Part shown: positions 16,923-25,640 of the stretch, one piece after another
How the letters are laid out: each line of letters starts with the position of its first letter
Position numbering within the stretch: position 1 is the stretch's first letter
Assembly: GCA_021775755.1 (NCBI GenBank)
Contig: JAJFHE010000054.1
Span: forward strand, 1 to 64,000
Source of the DNA: Hyphomicrobiales bacterium
Lineage (GTDB): Bacteria; Pseudomonadota; Alphaproteobacteria; Rhizobiales; JAJFHB01
DNA: 64,000 nt
Direction of reading: 5' to 3'
Translations under genes and position numbers: made by a program
The notes under the pieces: generated by a model
What the model was told of the DNA's origin: nothing
The model's input: only the letters and a program-made list of their open reading frames with translations
Database searches by the model: none

Positions 16923-17642
16923 TCAGTCGAAATCGTCGGCGATATCCTCAAGCCGGTCACGGTCGAGCACCGTGATGACGCCCTTGTCGACATCGATGAT
17001 GCCGCCGTCGCGCCATTCGCGCAGCTGCCGGTTCACCGCCTCGCGCGTCGCATCGACCATGGCGCCGAGTTCGCTCTGGCTGAGGCTCAACTCAATGCGC
17101 GCGCCCTGCCCGTCATCGGTTCCATAATGTTCGGCAAACGCGACCAGCTTCTTTGCAAGCCGCGCCTGCAGCTCAAGGAACGCCACATCCTCGATATAGA
17201 CCGTTGAATGGCGGATGCGTTCACACAGCACGTTGAGTAACCCGATCGCCACTTTTGCGTCACGCTCAAGCAGTGGCAGAAAGTCCCGCCGTTCAAGCCA
17301 CAGGAACTTGCATTTCTCCAGGCTCCAGGCATCGGCGGTGCGCTCCAGCCCGTCGAGAAACGCGATCTCCCCGAACATTTCGCCGGGATTCATGATGTTG
17401 AAGACAATCTCGCGCCCGTCGACCGACTGCGACGTGATTTTCACCCGCCCCTCGATCACCACGATCATCGCGTCTCCGGGGTCGTGCTTGCGGAATATCG
17501 GCTTGCCCTTGCCGAAATCGACAACGCGGGAGAACTGGGCGAGCCGGTCAAGGTCGTGATCATCGAGATGCCGCAACAGATACTGTTGTTTCAGTACGTC
17601 GCACTTGTCCTCATTCGACAGATAAGCCATCGCCTCTTTCAT
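16923..17642 (-). CDS. Crp/Fnr-family transcriptional regulator, CRP-like DNA specificity
   Basis: A 239-residue regulator with an N-terminal cyclic-nucleotide-binding domain and C-terminal winged helix. The phosphate-binding cassette MFGEIAFLDGLERTADA keeps Gly91, Glu92, Arg101 and Thr102, so cNMP binding is plausible; the Cys pattern of oxygen-sensing FNR is absent. The recognition helix ATREAVNRQLREW has Arg200, Glu201 and Arg205, the R-E-x-x-x-R pattern by which E. coli CRP reads TGTGA. Three such operators occur in this window at 8108, 12243 and 18496, two inside the neighbouring gene block. It is convergent with the trypsin-like genes. I infer, but cannot show, that it controls the block. 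Confidence 0.87.
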   Translation of the reverse strand: MKEAMAYLSNEDKCDVLKQQYLLRHLDDHDLDRLAQFSRVVDFGKGKPIFRKHDPGDAMIVVIEGRVKITSQSVDGREIVFNIMNPGEMFGEIAFLDGLERTADAWSLEKCKFLWLERRDFLPLLERDAKVAIGLLNVLCERIRHSTVYIEDVAFLELQARLAKKLVAFAEHYGTDDGQGARIELSLSQSELGAMVDATREAVNRQLREWRDGGIIDVDKGVITVLDRDRLEDIADDFD

Positions 17643-17684
17643 CCCCGTTTCGCCACAGAGTGCAGCCTGAAAACGATACTAAAG

Positions 17685-17698
17685 CGGATCATGATCCG
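17685..17698. promoter_or_regulatory. Perfect 14-bp palindrome upstream of the Crp/Fnr gene
   Basis: CGGATCATGATCCG is fully symmetric and sits 43 bp upstream of the regulator start, so it could be an operator. It does not match the CRP-type consensus. Similar GATCATGATC palindromes are scattered as repeats in Hyphomicrobiales genomes, so a repeat origin is as likely. Confidence 0.35.
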
Positions 17699-17788
17699 GC
17701 GAAACCGTTTGGTGGCGATCTCATAGCGGACCATGCGCGCTTATCGGGCTTGCTTTTATCGGATGTGTCGGCCACATGAGGGGAACCA

Positions 17789-18460
17789 TTGTTGACGGGC
17801 TCACCGGGAGGCGCCTGCGTGAACGCAGACCATCATACGCAACCGCAAACAGCGACCCCGCAAACGCCTGGCCTGTTGCGGCTCGTCTATTTCAACGCGT
17901 TTTCGACCGGCGCCGTCATCATGGCCTTCGAAATGCTCGGCAGCCGCTATCTGAACCCTTATTTCGGCAGCGGCATCTATACTTGGGCGGCTTTGATATC
18001 GAGCGTTCTCGCGGCTTTGTCGCTTGGCTATTTCGTCGGCGGCTGGCTCGGCGACAGGCGGCCAAGTCCGGCTATCCTTGGCGTCTGCATTATCGTGGCG
18101 TCCGCCTATCTGCTGTGCGTCCCGCTGATCGCGGAAGCGAGCTTTGCATCCATATTCAAGGCTATAGAAGACCCCCGCCTCGGCTCCATCGTGGCGGCTC
18201 TGGTGATCCTGTTTGCCCCGCTCATGGTGCTCGGCTTCTATTCGCCTTTCGCCATCCGCCTTGTCCTCTTCGACACCACCCAATCGGGCCGCGTTTCGGG
18301 CAGGATCTACGGAATTTCGACCTTCGGATCGATCTTCGGGACGCTGTTCACAACGTTCTACCTCGTGCCCACCATGGGCACGCGCAACATCACCTATCTG
18401 CTGGCGGCCTGTGCGTTCCTCGCCGGCGCCTCGTTCCTGCTCGCCGCGCGCCGGCGTTAG
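17789..18460 (+). CDS. Membrane domain of the spermidine synthase-like/MFS family, without synthase domain
   Basis: A protein of 223 residues with about six membrane segments. The segment EMLGSRYLNPYFGSGIYTW, followed by ALSLGYFVGGWLGDRR, is the hallmark of the N-terminal membrane half of proteins annotated as fused MFS/spermidine synthase. In those proteins a soluble aminopropyltransferase-like domain follows; here the frame stops after the last membrane helix and no such domain is encoded downstream. The start is probably TTG at 17789, which has GAGGGGAACC upstream; GTG at 17819 is the alternative. Function unknown; possibly a transporter subunit. Confidence 0.7.
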   Translation: MLTGSPGGACVNADHHTQPQTATPQTPGLLRLVYFNAFSTGAVIMAFEMLGSRYLNPYFGSGIYTWAALISSVLAALSLGYFVGGWLGDRRPSPAILGVCIIVASAYLLCVPLIAEASFASIFKAIEDPRLGSIVAALVILFAPLMVLGFYSPFAIRLVLFDTTQSGRVSGRIYGISTFGSIFGTLFTTFYLVPTMGTRNITYLLAACAFLAGASFLLAARRR

Positions 18461-18495
18461 CGCCAAACCGTAAAATCCGAAGAAATACCACGTGC

Positions 18496-18511
18496 TGTGA
18501 CGTCCATCACA
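18496..18511 (+). promoter_or_regulatory. Perfect CRP-type operator ahead of a candidate noncoding transcript
   Basis: TGTGACGTCCATCACA matches TGTGA-N6-TCACA at every consensus position. The centre is 18503.5 and TATATC at 18533-18538 gives a -10 element at the same distance seen for the sites at 8108 and 12243. The predicted start is near 18544. No protein gene follows on this strand before the terminator at 18783. Confidence 0.65.
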
Positions 18512-18543
18512 CGCGCCGGCACTGCGCGCCTCTATATCAAGAT

Positions 18544-18834
18544 CAGTAACAAGCTGAAGAGACCGGGGTGCACTCCCGCCAACCGCAACCGGTCTCCAAA
18601 GCGCCCCGTTCGCCGGGATGGTATTTGCCCGAGCCGAAAACCGGCTCCCGACGCGCTGCCGGATGTCCCTCCGGAATGCTGATTGGCTAGGCAGATTCAC
18701 CACCCGCCGTGGGAACGGGCCACCGTGGTGCCACGGACGCCGGATGCATGTCACCGGCGGCCCTCAAACCGAGGCACCCGGCACCGGGGGCGCGCGGGCG
18801 CCGGTTCCCAGCCCCGCGTCCCCGGTTTTATTTC
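18544..18834 (+). ncRNA. Candidate CRP-controlled structured small RNA
   Basis: Between a CRP-type promoter and an intrinsic terminator lie about 290 bases without a convincing protein gene. The stretch holds several stems: GAGACCGG (18560 region) with CCGGTCTC 22 bases later; GGTGCC near 18730 with GGCACC near 18773, enclosing GCCGG/CCGGC; and the terminator stem. I could not match it to RNase P, tmRNA, SRP RNA or a riboswitch from memory; 6S RNA could not be excluded. The downstream gene at 18868 is convergent, so this is not a leader. GC-rich DNA folds easily, so structure alone is weak evidence; the promoter and terminator pairing is the main support. Confidence 0.45.
18783..18834 (+). 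terminator. Intrinsic terminator of the candidate small RNA
   Basis: Stem ACCGGGGGCGCG pairs with CGCGTCCCCGGT (11 of 12), with an inner GC-rich loop of 20 bases, followed by TTTATTTCTT. The position on the + strand, with no + strand gene just upstream other than the one ending at 18460, suits an independent transcript. Confidence 0.7.
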
Positions 18835-18867
18835 TTCTGCCCTCGAATTATCTCTCCCGCCCCGGTT

Positions 18868-19437
18868 TTACCTCTTCCGTAATGTCAGAGACAGCACTTC
18901 GAATCGCCGGTTTGTGTCGGGGTCGACGGAGCGTACGATATTGGTGATGCGGCCGTTGCCGAGACGGATCACGACGGTGCTTCTGACACTTTCACCGCTT
19001 TTGGGGTCGCGGCTCGTGAGCGTCAGCGTCAGCGAGTTGCCGCGGCGGCGGCCCGCGACGCTCGCCTGGCCGATGCCGCCGCCGGCGCGCCACTGGCCTT
19101 CATAGACGTTCGGCCGCGACAGCGCCACGAGAAAGCCCGACGACGAGAACTCAACGTCGACGCCCTTGCATTTCATGTTCATTTTCAAGCGCTTACCACT
19201 GGCGTTCCAGCTGGCGTCCATGCGACAGCTGACGCGCTCGCGCCCCGCCGTGGGCGATGGCCTGACGCGGCCATTACCGCGCCACTGGCCGTCCATACGC
19301 GCCAGAAACGCGTCGTCGGCCCGGGCGGCCTCGGCGGGCTGCGGCGCAACCCAGAATCCGGCCGCAACAACGGCCATGAATACGGCGGCGATCGCAGCCC
19401 CACGGGCAACGGATCGCGAAAGACTGAATAAGCTCAT
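18868..19437 (-). CDS. Exported protein of unknown function, MMPL operon partner
   Basis: A 189-residue protein starting MSLFSLSRSVARGAAIAAV with a signal peptide (cleavage near AEAARAD). The mature part has Gly-x-Trp strands (MDGQWRGNGRVRP, EGQWRAGGGIG) and basic patches, resembling small lipocalin-like or beta-barrel envelope proteins, but no family is recognised. The ATG at 19437 lies 6 bp after the end of the MMPL exporter gene, whose last codons contain its ribosome site AAGGGA, so the two are cotranscribed and probably work together in envelope lipid or metabolite handling. Confidence 0.7.
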   Translation of the reverse strand: MSLFSLSRSVARGAAIAAVFMAVVAAGFWVAPQPAEAARADDAFLARMDGQWRGNGRVRPSPTAGRERVSCRMDASWNASGKRLKMNMKCKGVDVEFSSSGFLVALSRPNVYEGQWRAGGGIGQASVAGRRRGNSLTLTLTSRDPKSGESVRSTVVIRLGNGRITNIVRSVDPDTNRRFEVLSLTLRKR

Positions 19438-19442
19438 GTGAG

Positions 19443-21740
19443 TTAAATCCCTTGATGTCGTCTGGATACAAGCAGGATCATCGCCGGCAACACCAACAGC
19501 GTGGCGAACAGTGCCGTACATAATATGACAATGCAGAGTCTGCCAAAAAGCTCAACCATCGGCAGGACGGAGAACTGGGTTACAAGAAGGCCGAGCGCCA
19601 ATACGGCGGTCGCCGCGATGAGCACCGGTCCAACGGTCGTCATGGTTGCCGCCAGCGCTTGCGAAACGTCCTGTCCGCGGCGCTCAAGCCGATAGCGGTG
19701 AATGAAATGCACCGTGTTGTCGACGGCAATGCCGAAAGCGACGGTGAGCGCGATGGCGCTGGTGAACTGAAAACCGCTGTCGAGCACGGCAAGCGCTGCC
19801 GCGACGATCGTCAGCGACATGATGTTGGGCACGGCGGCAAGCCCCGCGAGAACCATGGAACCCGATGTCAGCGCAATGATGGCGAGGATCACGAACACGG
19901 CGAGCGTCAGATTGGTCTTGAGCCCCATGATCATGTTGCCGCTTTCGCGCGCCGCGACGGTGACGAGGCCGGTGACGGAGAGGTCATAGCCGGGCGATGC
20001 CGCACGCACGCCGTCAAGCGCCTTCTCGATCGTGTCGAGCCGTGCCAGCGTGACCGGCGACGGGGTGGCCGGTATATAGCCGGACAACAGCCAGGCATCG
20101 CCGGAGCGCGCCGCGAAACGGTGGGCGTAGTGATCCGGCAACCGCTCGAGCAGCTCCTGCCCCGCTTCCGGCGATGTCCCTTCCCCCGCGTCCGGCAATG
20201 TCCCTTCCTCCGGCACCAGCCACTCGATCGCGCTCATCAGCGATATGACGTTCAGAAGGTCCGGCACCTCCTCCATTGCGTGATGGGCGGCGCGCACCAC
20301 GGCGACCGGATCGGGAGCATCGGCGCTCTCCCCGCCGGTGCGTTCCACCAGCACGAACACGCTGTCGGTGCCGCCGAGCTTGTCGTTGATGCGGTCGATT
20401 GCCAGGTTGGCCTCGCTTTCGCGCGACAGGTATTCGCGATAATCGTATTTCGGCTCAAGCTGAAGATAGCCGATGCCCGTGACGACAAGGACGGCAAGCC
20501 CCGTCCCCGCCACGGCGTAAGGCGCCCGGTTGATGCCGCGCCACGCCGCCTCGCTGGCACTGCGGGCATAGTCCATAATACGCACGGACGATCCGGTGCT
20601 CTGCTGCATCTGTTGCGGCAACACCAGCATAGCCATTGCCGGCACCAGTCCGACCACGGCGACGAACGCGCCGAACACCGCCAGCGCCCCGACCATCCCG
20701 AACTCCGCAACCGTCAGCGACTGGCTCATCATCAAGGAGCCGAGCGCGATCATGGTGGTGATCGTGGTCATCGCGCAGGCCGGCCCGACTTCGCTGACGG
20801 AGCGGCGCACCGCGTCCGCGGGCACCGAACCCGCGAGCATGTAGCGGCGGATCGAACTCACCATGTGCAGCGAATCGGAAAAGCCGATCACCAGGATCAG
20901 CGTCGGCAGAATGTTGGACATGGCGGTGACCTTGATACCGGTCAGCCCGAACCCGCCCAGCGTCCACAACACCCCGACCAGCGGTGCCAGGCTCGCCAGC
21001 AGCACCCAGAGCGGCCGGCGGAACAAGAACGCGCACACCGTAATGGCGATCAGTGCGCCGAAGAGGTTGAGCATGTGCAGGTCGCTGCGGATCGTGTTGA
21101 GCACTTCAAGCCGGAATGCCGGGGCGCCGGTCGCGACCACCGATACTCCGGAGTCTTCCGTTGCAAAGTCCGCGACGTCCATGATGCCGGCCATCGTCTC
21201 AGACAGCTCGTCGAATTCGCTCAAACCTTCGCGCAACCCAACGATCACGAGAGTAGCCGTACCATCCGGGGCCAGCATCTTGCCGCCGAGCAACGGATGG
21301 GCGCGTGCCTCGTCGACAAGCGCGCGAAGCGCCTGCCCCTCAGGCAGATCTTCAGGAAAAACCGGCTCGGGATCGCCATTTTCGTTAGGCGGTTGACGGG
21401 CGGTGAATATGGAAACAACCGAACTCACGCCGTCCACGAACTGCAGGTCCAGATGAAGGTTGCGCAACGCTTCAAGCCGATCGCGCACAATCAGGTCATC
21501 GCCCTCGGCCAGCAGAAAGATCTGATTTTCAATGTCGGTGAACTGCGTGAAAAAGCGGTCATAGACCTGGAAGGTCTCGCTCTTGGAACGCATCAGGGAT
21601 CGCAGATCGTCTTCAAATCCCAGACGCGTCACGCCGTAAGCGCTTATCGCCGAAATGGCGGCGAGCACCAGCACAGCGATCAACGGTCGCCGCACGCTGA
21701 CGAGGCCCAGCGATTCCAGGCCAAATGCGAATGTGCTCAT
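19443..21740 (-). CDS. MMPL/RND-superfamily exporter
   Basis: A 765-residue membrane protein with the twofold RND layout: membrane helix, large periplasmic loop, five helices, then the same again. The first loop spans residues about 40-200 and ends before LFGALIAITVCAFLF. The second half has the motif IALTVAFGIAVDNTVHFIHRY, typical of MMPL and hopanoid-type RND exporters, with acidic residues in the membrane. Substrates in this group include lipids and hopanoids. The open frame extends to 22199, but the signal-anchor start MSTFAFGLESLGLVSVRRP at 21740 is correct because the upstream part is antisense to glpK. Followed by a small exported partner gene. Confidence 0.85.
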   Translation of the reverse strand: MSTFAFGLESLGLVSVRRPLIAVLVLAAISAISAYGVTRLGFEDDLRSLMRSKSETFQVYDRFFTQFTDIENQIFLLAEGDDLIVRDRLEALRNLHLDLQFVDGVSSVVSIFTARQPPNENGDPEPVFPEDLPEGQALRALVDEARAHPLLGGKMLAPDGTATLVIVGLREGLSEFDELSETMAGIMDVADFATEDSGVSVVATGAPAFRLEVLNTIRSDLHMLNLFGALIAITVCAFLFRRPLWVLLASLAPLVGVLWTLGGFGLTGIKVTAMSNILPTLILVIGFSDSLHMVSSIRRYMLAGSVPADAVRRSVSEVGPACAMTTITTMIALGSLMMSQSLTVAEFGMVGALAVFGAFVAVVGLVPAMAMLVLPQQMQQSTGSSVRIMDYARSASEAAWRGINRAPYAVAGTGLAVLVVTGIGYLQLEPKYDYREYLSRESEANLAIDRINDKLGGTDSVFVLVERTGGESADAPDPVAVVRAAHHAMEEVPDLLNVISLMSAIEWLVPEEGTLPDAGEGTSPEAGQELLERLPDHYAHRFAARSGDAWLLSGYIPATPSPVTLARLDTIEKALDGVRAASPGYDLSVTGLVTVAARESGNMIMGLKTNLTLAVFVILAIIALTSGSMVLAGLAAVPNIMSLTIVAAALAVLDSGFQFTSAIALTVAFGIAVDNTVHFIHRYRLERRGQDVSQALAATMTTVGPVLIAATAVLALGLLVTQFSVLPMVELFGRLCIVILCTALFATLLVLPAMILLVSRRHQGI

Positions 21741-21969
21741 GCTCTGGTTCCAGCTTCCCGTGGGAAGGTGCCACTCACAGTGCCGCGCTGCTTTGCCGGC
21801 GTGCCCCTGTTGAAGAAATACAGCTTCGCTGGCACCGTAATTCGGCGGCAGCGGTATGTTGCACTGCACACAAATGCCCTCTCCCGTCCGATTTTGCAAC
21901 CCCGAAACGCAAGCTGGCGAACTAATGCGCGCAGACACCACACGCTTGCGGCAAAAATGTGCCGCCCGT
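21741..21969. other. Intergenic region between glpK and the MMPL gene
   Basis: About 230 bp without a gene. It must contain the promoter for the leftward MMPL operon and the end of the glpK transcript, but no clear -35/-10 pair, operator palindrome or T-tailed hairpin was found. Confidence 0.4.
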
Positions 21970-23469
21970 TCAGTCCGCCGACCGCACCCGCGCGACCGCG
22001 GCCTGCCAGCCGGCATAGGCCATATCGGCACGGTCAAGGTCCAGCGCCGGTTCGAACACGGCATCGCTTTGCCACATCGCCGCCAGACTATCCAGGTTGT
22101 CGAACACTCCCGCTTCCAGTCCCGCCAGATAGGCGGCCCCCATGGCCGTGGCTTCGCTATAGCGGGCACGTTCCACCACGATGCCGAGCTGATCGGCAAG
22201 GAACTGCATGAGCCAGGAGTTGGCTACCATGCCGCCATCGACGCGCAGCCGTTGCGGCGCTTCAAGCCCCGCGTGCGCCATATCGCCAGCCACGGCGTTG
22301 AGCAGATCACGCGTCTGATAGGCGACCGCCTCGAGCCCTGCCCGCACGATCTCCGCGCTTCCGCATCCGCGCGTCAGGCCGACAATGGCGCCCTGCGCCC
22401 CGGCATCCCAGTAAGGCGCGCCCAGCCCGGCAAAAGCGGGCACGAGATAGACACCGGACGTATCTGAAAGGCTGCGTGCGATGGACTCGGACTGCGCCGC
22501 GTCGTCGAGGATGCCAAGCCCGTCGCGCAGCCACTGCACGGTCGCACCCGCCATGAAGATGCTGCCTTCCAGAGCGTAAACCGGACGCCCGCCAAGGCGC
22601 CACGCAACTGTCGTCAGCAACCGGTTTGCGGACGGCACCGCCTGTTCGCCGGCATTGGCGAGCAAAAAACAACCGGTCCCGAAGGTCGCTTTGACCATGC
22701 CGGTTTCGAAACAGGCTTGACCGAAACTCGCCGCCTGCTGGTCGCCGGCCATGCCGAGGATCGGTATCGACGTATCGAATAGTCCGTTCCAGGTGGCGCC
22801 AAACTCCGCCTGGCAATCGACGATCTCGGGCAGGATGGCCGCTGGAACGTCGAACAGGCCCAGCAACTCGTCATTCCATTGCGTATCGGTCAAATCGAGA
22901 AGCAGCGTGCGTGCCGCATTACTTGCATCGGTTACATGCCGCACGCCTCCGGTCAGTTTCCAGACAAGCCAGCTGTCGATCGTCCCGCAGCACAGTTCGC
23001 CGCGTTCCGCACGTGCCCGCGCACCTTCGATGTTGTCCAGCAGCCAGGCGATCTTTGTCGCCGAGAAATAGGGATCGAGAACAAGGCCGGTGAGTGCGCG
23101 AACGCGTGATTCGTGGCCCTCGCGTTCAAGCCGCCGGCAAACGTCCGCCGTACGGCGGTCCTGCCAGACCAGTGCGCGGTGCAAAGGCTCGCCTGTCATC
23201 CGGTCCCACAAAACCGTCGTTTCGCGCTGGTTCGTAATGCCGATGGCCGCTATCGAGTGCGCTCCGCCCGCATGCTTCACAGCTTCCGCCAGCAGTATTT
23301 CAACGTCACGCGCGATCGCGGCCGCGTCATGTTCCACCCAGCCCGGTTGCGGAAAATACTGCTCGACGGGCTTTGCCACGCTGAATACGGGCGCGCCCGC
23401 GCCATCGACGAGAACCACGCGCGTGCTGGTCGTGCCCTGATCTATGGCGGCAATGAAACGCGAATCCAT
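21970..23469 (-). CDS. glpK: Glycerol kinase
   Basis: A 499-residue FGGY-family kinase that phosphorylates glycerol to glycerol 3-phosphate with ATP. The start [19 protein letters not shown] holds the ATP-binding phosphate 1 motif, [16 protein letters not shown] and [11 protein letters not shown] are glycerol kinase-specific segments, and the C-terminal FGGY signature region includes [19 protein letters not shown]. Length equals that of known GlpK proteins. The gene stands alone, with no glpF, glpD or glpR beside it, and is divergent from nadK with about 100 bp between starts. Confidence 0.93.
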   Translation of the reverse strand: MDSRFIAAIDQGTTSTRVVLVDGAGAPVFSVAKPVEQYFPQPGWVEHDAAAIARDVEILLAEAVKHAGGAHSIAAIGITNQRETTVLWDRMTGEPLHRALVWQDRRTADVCRRLEREGHESRVRALTGLVLDPYFSATKIAWLLDNIEGARARAERGELCCGTIDSWLVWKLTGGVRHVTDASNAARTLLLDLTDTQWNDELLGLFDVPAAILPEIVDCQAEFGATWNGLFDTSIPILGMAGDQQAASFGQACFETGMVKATFGTGCFLLANAGEQAVPSANRLLTTVAWRLGGRPVYALEGSIFMAGATVQWLRDGLGILDDAAQSESIARSLSDTSGVYLVPAFAGLGAPYWDAGAQGAIVGLTRGCGSAEIVRAGLEAVAYQTRDLLNAVAGDMAHAGLEAPQRLRVDGGMVANSWLMQFLADQLGIVVERARYSEATAMGAAYLAGLEAGVFDNLDSLAAMWQSDAVFEPALDLDRADMAYAGWQAAVARVRSAD

Positions 23470-23571
23470 AAAGCACCCCGTCTAGACACGTGCGTTGAAC
23501 CCCGTGCAGGCGTTAGCCACCGGGCAACAAAGCTATTGATAGAGTGTGAGAAACATGTGAGGCAATCACTT

Positions 23572-24339
23572 ATGGGAGATCTGAAACTCGCCTTCATCGC
23601 CAGCGATGCGCCCGAAGCACAAGACGCCGCACGCGCGCTGGCCAAACGTTACGGCAGCGTCGATGCCCAGGAAGCCGATATTATTGTTGCGCTGGGCGGC
23701 GATGGACTGATGCTGCAAACGCTGCACAGTGTTCTTGACGACGGCAAGGCGATTTACGGCATGAACCGCGGTTCGGTCGGTTTTCTCATGAACGAATATG
23801 GCGAAGAGGATCTCAGGGGCCGGCTGCAAAGCGCCGCCGTAACGAAGATCCACCCGCTGCGGATGTCGGCAACCGACATCGAAGGAAAGCAGCATAACGC
23901 CCTGGCATTCAACGAAGTTTCGCTTCTGCGCCAAACCCATCAAGCGGCCAAGATCCGCATTTCCGTCGACCGCAAAGTGCGCCTTGAGGAACTGATTTGC
24001 GATGGTATTTTGATTGCCACACCCGCCGGCAGCACGGCTTACAATCTTTCCGCACAAGGCCCCATTCTGCCGATCAGCTCCCCGCTTTTGGCCCTCACAC
24101 CGATCAGCGCGTTCCGTCCTCGCCGCTGGCGCGGCGCAATTCTGCCGCGCGAGGCGGAAATCCGGCTCACCATCCTCGAAACCGCAAAGCGGCCCGTAAG
24201 CGCGGTGGCGGATCATAATGAATTCCGCAACGTCACCGATGTTCAGGTGCACGAAGATTCCACCATATCCGTCAACATGCTGTTCGATGAGGGCCACAGC
24301 CTGGAGGAACGTGTTGTACGCGAGCAGTTTCTCTATTGA
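23572..24339 (+). CDS. nadK: NAD kinase
   Basis: A 255-residue NAD kinase, which makes NADP from NAD and ATP or polyphosphate. The GGDG motif is at residues 42-45 ([12 protein letters not shown]), with the NE/D-binding segment FNEVSLLRQ and the conserved glycine-rich [22 protein letters not shown]. Length is that of the compact alphaproteobacterial form. The frame is open from 23113 on this strand, but the upstream part is antisense to glpK, and [17 protein letters not shown] is the family start. A receiver gene follows after 140 bp. Confidence 0.93.
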   Translation: MGDLKLAFIASDAPEAQDAARALAKRYGSVDAQEADIIVALGGDGLMLQTLHSVLDDGKAIYGMNRGSVGFLMNEYGEEDLRGRLQSAAVTKIHPLRMSATDIEGKQHNALAFNEVSLLRQTHQAAKIRISVDRKVRLEELICDGILIATPAGSTAYNLSAQGPILPISSPLLALTPISAFRPRRWRGAILPREAEIRLTILETAKRPVSAVADHNEFRNVTDVQVHEDSTISVNMLFDEGHSLEERVVREQFLY

Positions 24340-24481
24340 TTTCTGCGAATTTTCGGGATGTATCGGCACGCTCCGGTTCAGGGAATATTAATTGCTGCTC
24401 CCTAACCTGACCGTGAATTCGTGGACCGGTGGCATCGGATGTACGGTAATACCGTGCGTTGGCAATAATCATTGAGCGGGC

Positions 24482-25054
24482 ATGGCACGCGTTCAGTTTC
24501 ACCGATTGAGCTTCGCGATCGTCGACGACAACTCTCATGTTCGACGGCTGCTGCGAACCGTTCTTTACTCATTCGGCGCCCGGGAAATCTACGAAGCAGA
24601 AGACGGCTTGTTGGGGCTGGAGGCGGTCGACCGCCACCACCCGGACATCTTGATCACGGATCTCGTTATGCCGAACTACGACGGATTTGAACTTGTGCGA
24701 ACTATCCGTAACCCGCGGGGTTGCAGTCATTCCACCGTGCCGATTATCATGTTGACGGGTCACGCGGAAAAGCGGCACGTTTTGATGGCTCGGGAATTGG
24801 GTGTCTCAGAGTTCCTGTGCAAGCCGTTTTCAGCAGACTCGGTCTATCAACGAGTACGCAGCATCATCGAGAGGCCGCGCGCCTTTCTGAACGTTGAAGG
24901 TTATTACGGCCCGGAATTGAGAGCGCCGACGAAAGCACCGGAGGAACAGAGAACATCTCCCGTTGTCCCGGCATCCCGGCCCGCGCGTGAACCGGCCGAG
25001 CATCGCAGCGAGGTTTTTAATCCGGAAGACAATATGATGGAAATTGAAATCTAA
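24482..25054 (+). CDS. CheY-like receiver protein with C-terminal tail
   Basis: A 190-residue response regulator. The receiver domain fills residues 8-130 with the acidic pair Asp15-Asp16, phosphoacceptor Asp60 (ILITDLVMP), Thr92 (MLTGH) and Lys114 (LCKPF), so it should be phosphorylatable. No DNA-binding or enzymatic output domain follows; the last 50 residues are Pro/Glu-rich and likely disordered. It is 19 bp upstream of an Hpt gene, giving a receiver-Hpt pair of the phosphorelay type. Genes of this arrangement with DUF2336 next door are common in alphaproteobacteria with CtrA-type control. Confidence 0.87.
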   Translation: MARVQFHRLSFAIVDDNSHVRRLLRTVLYSFGAREIYEAEDGLLGLEAVDRHHPDILITDLVMPNYDGFELVRTIRNPRGCSHSTVPIIMLTGHAEKRHVLMARELGVSEFLCKPFSADSVYQRVRSIIERPRAFLNVEGYYGPELRAPTKAPEEQRTSPVVPASRPAREPAEHRSEVFNPEDNMMEIEI

Positions 25055-25073
25055 AACCGTCTAAGGGGATCCG

Positions 25074-25610
25074 ATGATGGCCGGCGAGAGCGCGGAGAAA
25101 GTTCAATTGGTTGAGGTTGCAAACAACCTCAAGGAAAAGGTCAAGATAACCGGAACGGGAAAGATAAACATGGATGCGGTTGAGCGGGCCGAAGCAGCCC
25201 TCAAGGAGCTCTCTTCCCAGTTCGATGGATGGCTTGACGAAGAAATAGAGCGGCTGGGACGGACACACGATGCCGTGCGTGAACACGGACTGGTCCCTCC
25301 CCACTCCGATGAACTCTACCGCTCCGCGCATGACATCAAGGGTCAGGGCGACACATTTGGCTACCCCCTTGCGGCAACCATTTGCGGTTCGCTGTGCAAG
25401 CTTCTGGGCTCCGTCGAAGACCAGACGCAAATTCCCATGGAGCTGATAGATCATCACGTCAACGCGGTACGCCGCGTCAAACTTGACGGCATCAAGACGC
25501 TCGACCACCCCACCGGCCGCGCGGTCGCGGAGCAATTGGGTGATCTGGTGTTGAGCTACATTGAAACCGCGGCGCCTGCCGAAGACAACGGCGACGCCGC
25601 CGCCTCGTAA
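25074..25610 (+). CDS. Histidine phosphotransfer (Hpt) domain protein
   Basis: A 178-residue protein. The Hpt motif is SAHDIKGQGDTFG with phosphorylatable His86 and Lys89-Gly90, followed by the helix LAATICGSLCKLL. A heptad-like N-terminal segment (VERAEAALKELSSQFDGWL) probably extends the helical bundle. It would shuttle phosphate between a hybrid kinase and a receiver such as the one encoded just upstream. No kinase is encoded here, so partners are elsewhere. Spacing of 19 bp and shared direction make an operon likely; it converges on the DUF2336 gene. Confidence 0.85.
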   Translation: MMAGESAEKVQLVEVANNLKEKVKITGTGKINMDAVERAEAALKELSSQFDGWLDEEIERLGRTHDAVREHGLVPPHSDELYRSAHDIKGQGDTFGYPLAATICGSLCKLLGSVEDQTQIPMELIDHHVNAVRRVKLDGIKTLDHPTGRAVAEQLGDLVLSYIETAAPAEDNGDAAAS

Positions 25611-25640
25611 CCGCCCGCGCTTAAGGCCGCCTCCCTGTGT

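Noticed and set aside
18461-18867. Cobalamin, SAM or other known riboswitch
   Set aside because: Characteristic conserved strings (for example GCCACTG with GGGAA and AACTG for cobalamin) are absent, and the downstream gene is on the opposite strand.
19659-22211. 850-codon + strand frame antisense to the MMPL and glpK genes
   Set aside because: It is His/Arg/Gln-rich with no motif, and mirrors codon bias of two well-identified genes on the other strand.
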